A DNA stretch of 64,000 nucleotides, from NCBI RefSeq assembly GCF_002245495.1, contig NZ_NQJF01000011.1, positions 78,488-142,487 on the forward strand, read 5' to 3'. The notes beneath the pieces were generated by a model. It was not told where the DNA came from, made no database searches, and saw only the letters and a list, made by a program, of their open reading frames with translations. Of the stretch, positions 1-9,280 are shown in pieces. This DNA comes from Oceanimonas baumannii. Lineage in GTDB: Bacteria; Pseudomonadota; Gammaproteobacteria; Enterobacterales; Aeromonadaceae. The stretch's first letter is position 1. Every line of letters starts with the position of its first letter. Both the position numbers and the translations under genes were made by a program.

Positions 1-12
1 AGTATCAGTCTG

Positions 13-1674
13 TCAGACTGCTTCCTTACCCCAGGAATCACGCAATGCCACGGTCAGGTTAAACACCAGAGCATCCGCTTCGCTGTCACGGCAGAAATAG
101 CCTTCCCGCTCAAACTGATACGCACGCTCGGCTGGCGCTTGTGCCAGTGAGGGCTCGACCACAGCGCCACTGAGCACCTGCAGAGAGTCCGGGTTCAGCG
201 CCGCGTCAAAGGATTCAGCCGCACCCGGGTTGGGCACACTGAACAGACGATCATACAAACGCACTTCCGCCGGCACGCCACGACTGGCAGATACCCAGTG
301 GATCACGCCTTTGACCTTGCGTCCGTCGGCAGGATCCTTGCCTAGGGTATCGGCGTCGTAGCTGCAAAAAATGGTGGTAATGTTACCGGCATCATCTTTT
401 TCCACCCGTTCAGCCTTGATCACATAAGCATTACGCAGACGGACCTCTTTGCCCAGCACCAGTCGCTTGTATTTTTTGTTGGCTTCTTCCCGGAAGTCCG
501 CTTCGTCGATGAACATTTCACGGGTAAACGGAATATCACGCTCGCCCATCTCAGGCTTGTTCGGGTGGTTGGGTGCCTTAAGTATTTCCTCATAGCCTTC
601 GGGCAGGTTTTCAATCACCAGCCTGACCGGACGCAGCACCGCCATGGCGCGGGGCGCGTTCTCGTTGAGATCGTCGCGGATACAAGCCTCAAGCATGCCC
701 ATTTCTACGGTGTTATCCTGTTTGGTAACACCGATACGACGACAAAACTCGCGAATAGAGGCCGGAGTATATCCACGGCGACGCAAGCCGGAGATCGTCG
801 GCATACGCGGATCGTTCCAACCGGCGACATGACCATCGACCACCAGCTGGTTCAGCTTGCGCTTGGACATAACTGTATATTCCAGATTGAGCCGGGAAAA
901 CTCGTACTGGCGCGGGTGACAATCAATGCTGATGTTGTCGAGTACCCAGTCATACAGCCGGCGGTTATCCTGAAATTCCAGCGTACACAGAGAATGGCTG
1001 ATACCTTCCAGCGCATCGGAAATACAATGGGTGAAGTCGTACATGGGGTAAATGCGCCACTGATCACCAGTCTGATGATGGTGGGCGAAACGCACCCGGT
1101 AAATCACGGGGTCACGCATCACCATAAAAGAGGAAGCCATGTCGATTTTGGCACGCAGACAAACGGTCCCCTCGGCGAATTCACCATTACGCATGCGGGC
1201 AAACAAGGCCAGGTTTTCTTCCACCGGACGATCCCGGTACGGGCTGTTACGGCCGGGGCTGGTCAAAGTACCGCGATATTCACGAATTTGCTCCGGTGTC
1301 AGCTCATCGACATAGGCCAGGCCTTTTTCAATCAGCTCAACGGCATAACCATAGAGCTGTTCGAAATAGTCGGACGAGTAACGAATGTCACCGCTCCATT
1401 CAAACCCCAGCCATTGCACATCGCGTTTGATGGACTCGACATATTCCACACTTTCCTTTTCGGGGTTGGTGTCGTCAAAGCGCAGGTTACATTTGCCCTG
1501 ATAATCTTCGGCAATGCCGAAATTCAGGCAGATGGATTTGGCATGACCAATATGCAGATAGCCATTAGGCTCTGGTGGAAAACGGGTTTGCACCGACTGA
1601 TGTTTACCGCTGGCCAGATCTTCATCAATGATCTGACGAATGAAATTGCTGGGACTATGGTCCGCCTGACTCAT
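13..1674 (-). CDS. glnS: Glutaminyl-tRNA synthetase
   Basis: This 553-residue class I aminoacyl-tRNA synthetase charges tRNA-Gln with glutamine in the cytoplasm. The N-terminal catalytic domain has the HIGH signature (HIGHAKS, near residue 42) in the context [14 protein letters not shown], which is typical of GlnRS. The second signature is the variant VMSKR. The C-terminal anticodon-binding beta-barrels (about 340-553) are complete, so length matches the family (about 550). The start is an ATG with a GAGG about 8-10 bases upstream. It is a single-gene unit; the upstream neighbour on the same strand is phaC, separated by a terminator. Confidence 0.97.
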   Translation of the reverse strand: MSQADHSPSNFIRQIIDEDLASGKHQSVQTRFPPEPNGYLHIGHAKSICLNFGIAEDYQGKCNLRFDDTNPEKESVEYVESIKRDVQWLGFEWSGDIRYSSDYFEQLYGYAVELIEKGLAYVDELTPEQIREYRGTLTSPGRNSPYRDRPVEENLALFARMRNGEFAEGTVCLRAKIDMASSFMVMRDPVIYRVRFAHHHQTGDQWRIYPMYDFTHCISDALEGISHSLCTLEFQDNRRLYDWVLDNISIDCHPRQYEFSRLNLEYTVMSKRKLNQLVVDGHVAGWNDPRMPTISGLRRRGYTPASIREFCRRIGVTKQDNTVEMGMLEACIRDDLNENAPRAMAVLRPVRLVIENLPEGYEEILKAPNHPNKPEMGERDIPFTREMFIDEADFREEANKKYKRLVLGKEVRLRNAYVIKAERVEKDDAGNITTIFCSYDADTLGKDPADGRKVKGVIHWVSASRGVPAEVRLYDRLFSVPNPGAAESFDAALNPDSLQVLSGAVVEPSLAQAPAERAYQFEREGYFCRDSEADALVFNLTVALRDSWGKEAV

Positions 1675-1773
1675 TCAATGCACCTCGAAACTGGAAAATG
1701 GTGTGATGGGATCAAACGACCATGATCCATGATTCCGGCGCATGGCTCAATAGGGCCGCCATGATAAAGCGGC

Positions 1774-1803
1774 TAAAAGCAAGAAAGCCGCCTGCCGGCG
1801 GCT
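1774..1803 (-). terminator. Rho-independent terminator of the pha operon
   Basis: On the minus strand a GCCGCC/GGCGGC stem with a GGCA loop is followed by a T-rich stretch (TTTCTTGCTTTT). It lies about 20 bases past the phaC stop and separates the PHA operon from glnS. Confidence 0.75.
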
Positions 1804-1821
1804 CAAAATATCAGCAAATAA

Positions 1822-3600
1822 CTAATCTTCCACCGGCAGGGTCTGCTGCACATAGCGGCCCGGTGCCGGCATCAGTGCTGGGCATTCTTCATTGCCGATG
1901 GCGCGGGCGGCCACCTGTTTGCCAAGATGGGGGGTAACCCATTCCTGCCAGTGCGGCCACCAGGAACCGGCCTCTCGCCTGGCCGAAGCCAGCCACTGTT
2001 CGGCAGACTCAAAGCCTTCCTCGCTGAGCCAGTAGCCATATTTATTTTTGGCCGGCGGGTTGACCACACCAGCCACATGGCCGGACTCTCCCAGCACCAG
2101 AGTGGTATCACCGCCCAGCAAGCCGGCCCCCTTGAAGGTGGCATCCCACAGGGCGATATGATCATCCTTGGTGGAAAGAAAATAGCTGGGAGTCTGTACT
2201 CTGGATAGATCTACCCCAAAGTTGCCTACTTTCACTTCTCCTTTGCTGAGCTTGTTATCGAGGTAAAGCTCCCGCAGCAAGAAGCTGGCACAGGTGGCGC
2301 TCAGATTGGTGCTGTCGCTGTTCCAGTAAAGAATATCAAAGTCTGCCGGCTCTTCGCCTTTCAGATAATTATCGATGTAATAGTTCCAGTACAGGCTGTT
2401 TTCTCTGAGCAGACTGAAAGTAACGGCCATCTGCCGGCCATCAAAGTAGCCCTGAGCGTCATTCATCTGCTCCATGGCACTGACCACGGGCTCATTAATA
2501 AAGACGCCGACTTCACCGGGCTGGGTGAAGTCGAGCAGCGTGGTCAGGAAGGTCGCGCTTTTCACTCTCGGCTTCATGCGGCGAGCCGCATACAGTGCTA
2601 TGGTGCTGGCCAGTAAGGTACCGCCGATGCAGTAGCCGATGGCGTTCACTTCTTTTTCACCGGTAATGCGCTCTGCGACCCGTATGGCTTCCATGGTGCC
2701 CGAATTGATCAAATCCTGAAAACCAATGCTGGCCTGCTCCTTGCCCGGATTGCGCCAGGACATCAGGAACACGGTATGGCCCTGATCTCGCAGCCAGCGC
2801 ACCAGCGAGTTCTGCTCACGCAGATCCAGAATATAAAACTTGTTGATAAACGGCGGGATCACCAGCAGCGGCGTCTGATGCACCTGTTCCGTTGTAGCCT
2901 GATACTGGATCAGTTCGAAAATATCATTGCGGAACACCACCTCACCCGGCGTGGTGGCCAGATCCTTGCCCAGCTCGAACGCAGACTGGCGGGTCATCCG
3001 GATTTTGAGCAGATTGGCACTGTTGGCCAGGTCTTCCTGAAACAGACTAATGCCCTTGACCAGGTTGGCCCCCTTTTCTTCCAGGGTCCGGTGCAGCAAC
3101 TCGGGGTTACTCCAGATAAAGTTGCTGGGCGACAGGGCATTGATGGTCTGGCGGAAAAAGAAAATCAGACGCTGACGCACCGGCTCCGGCAGGCCTTCCA
3201 CCGCTTCCAGAGTCTGCATCAGTGAATCGGCAAAGTGCAGATACGACTGACGGAGAAAATCGAAGCTGGGATCATCTTTCCAGCCGGCATACTGAAAGCG
3301 GCGATCTCCGGGCGGATCGGCAATCACACTGTCGGCACTGCGATCCATGGCTCTCATCATGCTGTTCTGGCAAATGGCCAGTTGCCCCTGCCACCACTGC
3401 ATTTGCATATCAACCAGACGCACCGGGTTGCTGGCTACCACATCATAAAAGACATTAAGGTCGTCGGCATTAACCCGCGACAGCGCTTCGGTGACCGGAT
3501 TATCGCCAAAGCTGGATTTTTGTATGTCGGACCAGACAGTTTCATTCCACTTAAAAAACTGGCGAATGGGATCACCGCCTTCAAAGATATTCTGTTGCAT
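1822..3600 (-). CDS. phaC: Class I poly(3-hydroxyalkanoate) synthase
   Basis: PhaC polymerises 3-hydroxyacyl-CoA into polyhydroxyalkanoate on the surface of intracellular granules. The 592-residue protein has the N-terminal PhaC domain and an alpha/beta-hydrolase core with the lipase-like box GYCIGG; its Cys is residue 324 from the chosen start. Downstream are the Asp (KDDHIALWD) and His (GESGHVAG) of the triad. Size and absence of a PhaE/PhaR partner indicate class I. I chose the ATG at 3600 because GGAGGGG lies 5-6 bases upstream; an in-frame extension to 3636 has no such site. It is the last gene of phaB-phaA-phaP-phaC, the order known in Vibrio. Confidence 0.96.
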   Translation of the reverse strand: MQQNIFEGGDPIRQFFKWNETVWSDIQKSSFGDNPVTEALSRVNADDLNVFYDVVASNPVRLVDMQMQWWQGQLAICQNSMMRAMDRSADSVIADPPGDRRFQYAGWKDDPSFDFLRQSYLHFADSLMQTLEAVEGLPEPVRQRLIFFFRQTINALSPSNFIWSNPELLHRTLEEKGANLVKGISLFQEDLANSANLLKIRMTRQSAFELGKDLATTPGEVVFRNDIFELIQYQATTEQVHQTPLLVIPPFINKFYILDLREQNSLVRWLRDQGHTVFLMSWRNPGKEQASIGFQDLINSGTMEAIRVAERITGEKEVNAIGYCIGGTLLASTIALYAARRMKPRVKSATFLTTLLDFTQPGEVGVFINEPVVSAMEQMNDAQGYFDGRQMAVTFSLLRENSLYWNYYIDNYLKGEEPADFDILYWNSDSTNLSATCASFLLRELYLDNKLSKGEVKVGNFGVDLSRVQTPSYFLSTKDDHIALWDATFKGAGLLGGDTTLVLGESGHVAGVVNPPAKNKYGYWLSEEGFESAEQWLASARREAGSWWPHWQEWVTPHLGKQVAARAIGNEECPALMPAPGRYVQQTLPVED

Positions 3601-3650
3601 TGTTTCCCCTCCCTGCATGAAAAAGGTCACAGCCATTATTCTGCAAACAG

Positions 3651-3673
3651 AAAGGGGCCACTCCGGCCCCTTT
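3651..3673 (-). terminator. Intra-operon hairpin between phaP and phaC
   Basis: A perfect 9-bp stem (AAAGGGGCC/GGCCCCTTT) with a 5-base loop lies in the phaP-phaC gap. On the minus strand it follows phaP by about 35 bases. There is no long T-run, so it may be an attenuator or an RNA-stabilising 3' end for phaP rather than a full terminator. Either would favour abundant phasin over catalytic synthase; that role is inferred. Confidence 0.55.
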
Positions 3674-3706
3674 CACTTGTTAAGAAATTCCGGTGAAATC
3701 CAGGGC

Positions 3707-4042
3707 TCAGGCCTTGTTGGCGTCCGCAGCCAGGGTGTCCAGACCGGCTTTAAATTCCTGGGCCAGCTCAGCCAGCTTTTTGCCGTCTTCAATCATCTGC
3801 TGACTGATACGGGTCATGGTTTCCAGCTGCTTGGCACCACTGGTCACCAGCCCCTGCACATCACGAACCTGGCTGTTGACCTGCAACTGGGCCAGGCCGA
3901 TCTCCGCATACTGACGTGCAGCTTCCAGCTGCAGGTTGGTCAGGGCAGTGAAATTTTTGGCAACCAGCTGATTATACTGGTACAGAGGGCCAAAGGTTTT
4001 CTCAGTCTGATCGTTAAAAGTCTTGAAAATATCCGTGTACAT
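3707..4042 (-). CDS. phaP: Phasin family protein
   Basis: This 111-residue, mostly helical protein has the Phasin_2-type pattern (KTFNDQTEKTFGPLYQYNQL, then amphipathic helices rich in Q, L, A and K). Phasins coat PHA granules and control their size and number. The ATG has AAAGGA about 7 bases upstream. The gene sits between phaA and phaC, as in Vibrio PHA operons. Confidence 0.9.
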   Translation of the reverse strand: MYTDIFKTFNDQTEKTFGPLYQYNQLVAKNFTALTNLQLEAARQYAEIGLAQLQVNSQVRDVQGLVTSGAKQLETMTRISQQMIEDGKKLAELAQEFKAGLDTLAADANKA

Positions 4043-4100
4043 AATGACATCCTTTACATTGAAGTTTGCTGAAAGGCGGCACGCAATGCCACCATTGGCC

Positions 4101-5312
4101 TTACATCCGTTTCAGAATCACTGCAGTACCCATACCACCACCGACACACAGTGAGGCCAGCCCCAGGCTGCTGTTGCTGCGCTGCAGTTCATACAGCAGG
4201 GTAACCATAATGCGGTTGCCAGAGGCACCCAGCGGGTGGCCCAGGGCAATGGCTCCCCCATTTCGGTTAGTCTTTTCAAGCAGCGCCTGCTCGGTGATAT
4301 CGTGCCGGGCAGACAACTGACGCACCACGCCCAGTGCCTGTCCGGCAAAAGCTTCATTCAGTTCCAGACGTTCGATATCGGCCAGCTGCAGCTCGGCCTT
4401 GTCCAGCGCCTGGGCGATGGCAGGCACCGGGCCCAGTCCCATGATGGCAGGATCAATACCGCCCTGACCATAACCAACCACCTCTGCCAGCGGCGTCAGA
4501 CCCAGGCGCTCAACGGCAGACTTGCTGGCCACAATAATGGCACTGCCACCATCATTGATGCCGGAAGCATTACCAGCAGTCACCGAGCCACCGTCACGTT
4601 TGAATGCCGGGCGCAATGCAGCCAGCCCCTCGGCTGTCGTGCCGGCCTTGGGATATTCATCGGTGTCGATGGTCAGCACTTCCTTGCGGGTTTTCACGGC
4701 TACCGGCACGATTTCATCTTTGAAGAAACCCGCTTCGATAGCGGCCACAGCCTTGTTCTGACTGGCCTCGGCCAGCGCGTCCTGTTCTTCCCGGCTGATG
4801 CTTTCCTGGGCGACCACATTTTCAGCCGTCACCCCCATGTGATACTGATTGAACACATCGGTCAGACCATCGCTCAGCAGCAGATCAGACAGTGTCATGT
4901 CCCCCATCTTCTGGCCATTACGCAAATCGCCTTTCACCACATGCGGAATCTGCGACATGTTTTCACAGCCAGCAGCCACCACCACCTCAGCATCACCGGC
5001 TTTGATATGGGCACAGGCATCCATCAGTGTTTTCATGCCGCTGCCGCACACCATGTTCAGGGTATAAGCAGGAATGCCGGCAGGAATGCCCGCCGCCAGC
5101 GCCGCCTGGCGACCAATGCCCATCCCCTGACCGGCACTGATCACGTTGCCTACAATCACTTCATTCACGTCATCGCCGGACAACCTGGCCTGTTCCAGTG
5201 CACCTTTAATGGCGGCCGCAGCCAGGTCGGCTGGCGAAACGGTTTTCAGTGAGCCCAGAAAAGCACCAATCGGGGTACGCTTGGCCGCAACAATGTATAC
5301 AGATTCAGACAT
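4101..5312 (-). CDS. phaA: Acetyl-CoA C-acetyltransferase (beta-ketothiolase)
   Basis: PhaA condenses two acetyl-CoA to acetoacetyl-CoA, the first step of PHB synthesis. The 403-residue protein shows the thiolase nucleophile Cys in NMVCGSGMKTL, the GHPLGASG His motif and the C-terminal Cys in ASLCVGGGMG. The start is placed at the ATG at 5312 (MSESVYIVAAK), which has GGAG 9 bases upstream. The open frame continues 38 codons further but overlaps phaB and does not resemble a thiolase. The gap to phaB is 28 bases. Confidence 0.95.
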   Translation of the reverse strand: MSESVYIVAAKRTPIGAFLGSLKTVSPADLAAAAIKGALEQARLSGDDVNEVIVGNVISAGQGMGIGRQAALAAGIPAGIPAYTLNMVCGSGMKTLMDACAHIKAGDAEVVVAAGCENMSQIPHVVKGDLRNGQKMGDMTLSDLLLSDGLTDVFNQYHMGVTAENVVAQESISREEQDALAEASQNKAVAAIEAGFFKDEIVPVAVKTRKEVLTIDTDEYPKAGTTAEGLAALRPAFKRDGGSVTAGNASGINDGGSAIIVASKSAVERLGLTPLAEVVGYGQGGIDPAIMGLGPVPAIAQALDKAELQLADIERLELNEAFAGQALGVVRQLSARHDITEQALLEKTNRNGGAIALGHPLGASGNRIMVTLLYELQRSNSSLGLASLCVGGGMGTAVILKRM

Positions 5313-5340
5313 TATTTTTCTCCGTAAATAAATTACTGGC

Positions 5341-6087
5341 TTACTGCATGTACAAGCCACCGTTAACAGATAAGGTCTCACCGGTAACATAACCGCCAAA
5401 TTCACCGGCCAGATATAAAACAGCACCCGCTACTTCTTCGGTGGTAGCCAGACGCTTGAGAGGAATAGTGGCTTTGATTGAATCCAGCACATCTTCACGA
5501 ATAGCCGTTACCATGGGAGTCCCGGTATAGCCCGGTGCCACGACATTAACCGTAACCCCAAAACGCGCACCTTCAGCAGCCAGTGCTTTAGTAAAACCAA
5601 TCATACCGGCCTTGGCGGCAGAGTAATTAGCCTGGCCAAACTGTCCTTTAAGACCATTTACAGAGGAGATATTAATAATGCGGCCGCTGCCTTTTTCACA
5701 CATATTGTTGAAAACAGGCTGAGTGACACTGAACAGGCTGTTCAGGTTAGTGTCCATCACTTCTTTCCACTGATCCCACGACATTTTCTTAAAGGTGGCA
5801 TCACGGGTAATACCGGCATTATTCACCAGTACATCAATATGACCCATTTCGCGCAAGGTATCGGCCAGTATTGTGGCGGTAGCATCATGATCAGCCACAT
5901 CCAGCGCCAGCAGTTGTATATCCTGTCCGGCCAGGCCCTCTTCCTGCAACCAGCTTGCAGCCTGCTGCTCTTTGCCTGGGCGGTGAGTGGCCAGCACTTT
6001 ATAGCCATTGTTAACAAACAAACGACATACTTCCGTACCAATTCCACCCGCAGCACCGGTTACCAAAGCGATTTTTTTTTCGGTCAT
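5341..6087 (-). CDS. phaB: Acetoacetyl-CoA reductase
   Basis: A 248-residue short-chain dehydrogenase that makes (R)-3-hydroxybutyryl-CoA from acetoacetyl-CoA with NADPH. The Rossmann motif is TGAAGGIG near residue 12, NNAG lies near residue 90, and the catalytic Ser/Tyr/Lys are in ISSVNG and YSAAKAG. The ATG at 6087 gives MTEKKIALVTG and has GGAG 10 bases upstream. A GTG two codons earlier is only 4 bases from that site and is less likely. First gene of the phaBAPC operon. Confidence 0.95.
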   Translation of the reverse strand: MTEKKIALVTGAAGGIGTEVCRLFVNNGYKVLATHRPGKEQQAASWLQEEGLAGQDIQLLALDVADHDATATILADTLREMGHIDVLVNNAGITRDATFKKMSWDQWKEVMDTNLNSLFSVTQPVFNNMCEKGSGRIINISSVNGLKGQFGQANYSAAKAGMIGFTKALAAEGARFGVTVNVVAPGYTGTPMVTAIREDVLDSIKATIPLKRLATTEEVAGAVLYLAGEFGGYVTGETLSVNGGLYMQ

Positions 6088-6868
6088 GAACACTTTACTC
6101 CATGTATATACAATAAAAGAAAGCCAAACTTATTTTTGTGCACATTGCCAACACATTTTGCCGACAAAAGACAACAACACATTCGATTTCCAAGTACCGC
6201 ACCCGAACGAACTCCTTGCTCAGGCATAAACACTATAACCCTACATTTATGACACTCACATTAAAACAACAACAGCTTATAAAGACAATCATCCAAATGT
6301 ATAACACCCGATGACAGGAAAGCGATTTCATAAACTGACAATCCTGAGTAAAACAGTCAAATAAACCTCTTTATTCTTTTTTAATATGAATAAATGAGGG
6401 CTTAATAAGTTTCCTTTAGCCCCTTATTCCAGCTGGAAATATTAAAAATTATTTATGCATTAAAATAAAGACATCTCCATTAACAAAAAACCAACAAAAC
6501 AAGACTGTTTACTCTTAATCGGCTGTCGGTTAATCCTCGGCCGGGACGCATCAGGACACACAAATCCGCCATGAGGTATCACTTCCCGCAAAGTCCTTCA
6601 AAGTGCGTCTCCTCCGCAAAGGAACGTCATTCCCAGCGAAGGCGAGAACGGAGATCATGTGCTGCCCGGTATGGTTTAACAGAACGATACCGGGTTGATG
6701 GATTTCCGCCTTAGCCGAAATGTACACTGCCCACTCATTTGAGTGGCTCTCAACCTGTGGAGCATGGCATGCTTCGATCGAAAGTGACTGAAATTGACCA
6801 TGTTTTCACCCGAAACGCATAGATTTTCAGCAAACAGACTGATAACACAGGGAAATCACTTTTCAGTG
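6088..6868. other. Long intergenic region upstream of phaB
   Basis: About 780 bases with no supportable gene. The first 400 bases (6100-6500) are AT-rich and should hold the pha promoter, but I could not single one out. Near 6625-6655 there is a degenerate match to the common intergenic repeat with CATTCCC and GCGAAGGCG. At 6665-6694 is a hairpin with perfect 8-bp arms (CCCGGTAT/ATACCGGG). Confidence 0.5.
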
Positions 6869-6897
6869 TTGACACACTTGGGGGCAGCCTTTAACAT
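6869..6897 (+). promoter_or_regulatory. Sigma-70 promoter of the tRNA-Asn cluster
   Basis: A perfect -35 TTGACA (6869-6874), a 17-base spacer and a -10 TAACAT (6892-6897), followed by a GC-rich discriminator (GCGCC). Transcription would begin near 6904, about 20 bases before the first tRNA. A GC-rich discriminator is typical of stringently controlled stable-RNA promoters. Confidence 0.75.
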
Positions 6898-6923
6898 GCG
6901 CCACGCATTTGAGAGATGCCTCT

Positions 6924-6999
6924 TCCCCCTTAGTTCAGTCGGTAGAACGGCGGACTGTTAATCCGTATGTCGCTGGTTCAAGTCCAGCAGGGGGAGCCA
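6924..6999 (+). tRNA. tRNA-Asn (GTT), copy 1
   Basis: A 76-base tRNA with acceptor stem TCCCCCT/AGGGGGA, D-loop TTCAGTCGGTAGAA, anticodon GTT in ACTGTTAAT, T-loop GGTTCAAGTCC and encoded CCA. First of four identical copies in one transcription unit. Confidence 0.97.
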
Positions 7000-7015
7000 A
7001 GTTTGAAAAAGTTGT

Positions 7016-7091
7016 TCCCCCTTAGTTCAGTCGGTAGAACGGCGGACTGTTAATCCGTATGTCGCTGGTTCAAGTCCAGCAGGGGGAGCCA
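7016..7091 (+). tRNA. tRNA-Asn (GTT), copy 2
   Basis: Identical in sequence to copy 1, including encoded CCA. The 16-base spacer (AGTTTGAAAAAGTTGT) recurs with one or two bases lost in the later gaps, showing recent tandem duplication of a unit of about 90 bases. Confidence 0.97.
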
Positions 7092-7106
7092 AGTTTGAAA
7101 AGTTGT

Positions 7107-7182
7107 TCCCCCTTAGTTCAGTCGGTAGAACGGCGGACTGTTAATCCGTATGTCGCTGGTTCAAGTCCAGCAGGGGGAGCCA
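7107..7182 (+). tRNA. tRNA-Asn (GTT), copy 3
   Basis: Identical to copies 1 and 2, anticodon GTT, CCA encoded. The preceding spacer is 15 bases long. Confidence 0.97.
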
Positions 7183-7196
7183 GTTTGAAAAGTTGT

Positions 7197-7272
7197 TCCC
7201 CCTTAGTTCAGTCGGTAGAACGGCGGACTGTTAATCCGTATGTCGCTGGTTCAAGTCCAGCAGGGGGAGCCA
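7197..7272 (+). tRNA. tRNA-Asn (GTT), copy 4
   Basis: Identical to the other three copies. The preceding spacer is 14 bases. It is followed after 8 bases by the terminator of the cluster. Confidence 0.97.
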
Positions 7273-7280
7273 CACATAGA

Positions 7281-7305
7281 AAGCCGGCCTTGAGCCGGCT
7301 TTTTT
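7281..7305 (+). terminator. Terminator of the tRNA-Asn cluster
   Basis: A perfect 8-bp stem AAGCCGGC/GCCGGCTT with a 5-base loop, followed by a T-run, just after the fourth tRNA. Confidence 0.9.
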
Positions 7306-7459
7306 ATTGTAAGTTTTCTCTCACCTCCGCCATTTCACCACCTTGTTATTGTTACCCGCTTGAATCATCATGGTTGTAGGGTGATAAGTAGCGCCTCGAC
7401 GCTGCCAGCGCTCCCCGATGCTCTTCTGATTGTTATCCCGTTTCACAAGGATGCCGATT

Positions 7460-9280
7460 ATGCGGGAATCCCGTTCTTTCAGTCAGGCCCTGCTGTGTGT
7501 AGCCTTAATACTGATGTTATTAAGTGTGCTGTTACCCTGGTGGGCAGCACGCAGCAGTCTCGCCATGCAGCAGCAACAGCTGAACCAACAACTTCCGGCC
7601 TTACTGAGTGAGCTTCCCGCTCAGCCCCGTCTGCCGGGTATCTCTGCCTTTTCACGGGCTTCACCACCACTTCTTCCGGAACAGGCCTGGTGGTTTGGCG
7701 AACTGGCACAGCCTCAGCAACTTGGGCAAACTCCGGTCTTTTATACCCTGGATACAGGGGCGGCCACCCGGCAATGGCTCAGTGTCTCTGCTCCGCTGGC
7801 ACTGCTCAGCCTGATATTATGCGTGGCTCTGCAATTCCGGCTCCACCGGGTACAGAAGGCAAGACAGCAATACCTGCTGACCCTGCTGCAGCAACCTGAG
7901 CCGACGGCTAACAGCCTCTCAGATCCTCTGGCCCAGGAAATAATGGCGCTGCATAGGCGTCACCAGCAACAGCAGCAAGAGCTGCAGCAAAAGCTGGAAG
8001 AAGCACAGTTGCAAAGCCAGCGTGATAGCCTGACCACCTTGGGCAACCGCTATGCATTTCGCCGGGATCTGACTCACCAGCTTGCCAATGAAAACCGGCT
8101 GGCCACCGCCACTCTGATGATGGTGCGGGCCATCGCCCTGCAAGATATTAACAGCCGTCACGGCTTTCAGGCCGGAGATCAATACCTGCAGAATATTGCC
8201 CGGCTGATCCGCAAAGTAATTCAGTCCCGGATTGGGGCTCATGCCTACCGCATCAGCGGCAGTGACATTGCCGTACTGCTCCCCGGACAGTGTGACCCTC
8301 TGGCCAGTTCACTGGGGAGCGAATTACAGCAGGAGCTATATCACTATCAGAACATTCATGATCTGGACTGTGTCGCTTATATCGGCTTTACCCAGCTGTT
8401 ACCGGGCCAGTCGCCGGAAAGCATTCTGATCCGGGCCGATTCCGCCCTGGCTCAGGCCCAGAGTGGAGAGCCCAATGGCTGGCGCATTGTTATGAAAAAC
8501 AGCGACGATGAAGATCTGGGCGAAAGCCAGTGGCGTCAACGACTGCAAAGCATGCTTGACGGAGATCAGATCCTGCTGATGATACAGCCGGCCAGGCTAC
8601 TAAAACCTTCCCTGCCCGGCTATAACGAAGTCTTTACCCACTTCCCTGATGAGAACGGCGGTGTTTACCCGTCCTCTACCGTGTTCGCCATGTTGCAACG
8701 GCTCGGTATGTCCATGCTCTTTGAACAGAAAATTATCGAAATGATCCTGCAGCAGGTCGCCCTTCACGATCTCCCCGGACAGCGCTGGGCCATTAACCTG
8801 ACACCGGCCAGCCTGCAACAGAGTTCTTTCTTGATATGGCTGGAGCGGGTGCTGATGCGGAATAGCAATGTCACCGCCAGCCTGGTGTTTGAGCTCGACG
8901 AGCATGTACTGGAGCATCAACTAAGTCACGGCAAACGCCTGATTGAAATGCTCCGCCGCAGCGGTGCCCGTTCGGCCATCAGCAAGTTCGGCCATGGTTA
9001 CGGCTCGTTCCGGCTGCTGAAAGATATTAAACCAGATTACGTCAAACTGGATCCTGAGCTGGTACGCCATCTGGAAGATGACAGTGCCAATCAGCAATTT
9101 GTTCGCATGATCATCGATCTGGCCCAGCGCCTGGGCTGCCATGTGGTGGCAGAAGGGGTAGAAACAGAAGATCAGAAGCGCTTGCTGGAAACCATGTACA
9201 TAGATGGTGTGCAGGGATATCTTGTCAGCAAGCCGCTTCCGCTGGCAGAGTTCAGCACACAGGCCGCTGGCCTAGGCTGA
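7460..9280 (+). CDS. Membrane-anchored degenerate GGDEF-EAL protein, CsrD-like
   Basis: About 606 residues. An N-terminal membrane helix (ALLCVALILMLLSVLLPWW) is followed by about 80 probably periplasmic residues, a second helix (LALLSLILCVALQF), a Gln-rich coiled coil, a GGDEF-type domain and an EAL-type domain. Both active sites are lost: SGSDI replaces GGDEF, IQPARLL replaces the EAL motif, and SKFG replaces DDFG. It should therefore neither make nor cleave c-di-GMP. In Enterobacteria CsrD, built in the same way, targets CsrB/CsrC RNAs for decay; that role is inferred here. LapD is an alternative, but no HAMP domain is evident. ATG 7460 has AAGGA 8 bases upstream; in-frame starts at 7430 and 7451 are possible. 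Confidence 0.75.
   Translation: MRESRSFSQALLCVALILMLLSVLLPWWAARSSLAMQQQQLNQQLPALLSELPAQPRLPGISAFSRASPPLLPEQAWWFGELAQPQQLGQTPVFYTLDTGAATRQWLSVSAPLALLSLILCVALQFRLHRVQKARQQYLLTLLQQPEPTANSLSDPLAQEIMALHRRHQQQQQELQQKLEEAQLQSQRDSLTTLGNRYAFRRDLTHQLANENRLATATLMMVRAIALQDINSRHGFQAGDQYLQNIARLIRKVIQSRIGAHAYRISGSDIAVLLPGQCDPLASSLGSELQQELYHYQNIHDLDCVAYIGFTQLLPGQSPESILIRADSALAQAQSGEPNGWRIVMKNSDDEDLGESQWRQRLQSMLDGDQILLMIQPARLLKPSLPGYNEVFTHFPDENGGVYPSSTVFAMLQRLGMSMLFEQKIIEMILQQVALHDLPGQRWAINLTPASLQQSSFLIWLERVLMRNSNVTASLVFELDEHVLEHQLSHGKRLIEMLRRSGARSAISKFGHGYGSFRLLKDIKPDYVKLDPELVRHLEDDSANQQFVRMIIDLAQRLGCHVVAEGVETEDQKRLLETMYIDGVQGYLVSKPLPLAEFSTQAAGLG

Noticed and set aside
565..1725. A 386-codon open frame opposite glnS
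   Set aside because: It lies fully antisense to a well-conserved gene, has no recognisable domain and no ribosome binding site; it results from the codon bias of glnS.
6924..7272. Direct repeats with a period of about 90 bases, CRISPR-like at first sight
   Set aside because: The repeats are complete tRNA-Asn genes and the spacers are nearly identical to each other.
7059..7379. An open frame running through the tRNA-Asn genes
   Set aside because: Its repeated peptide is translated tRNA sequence.
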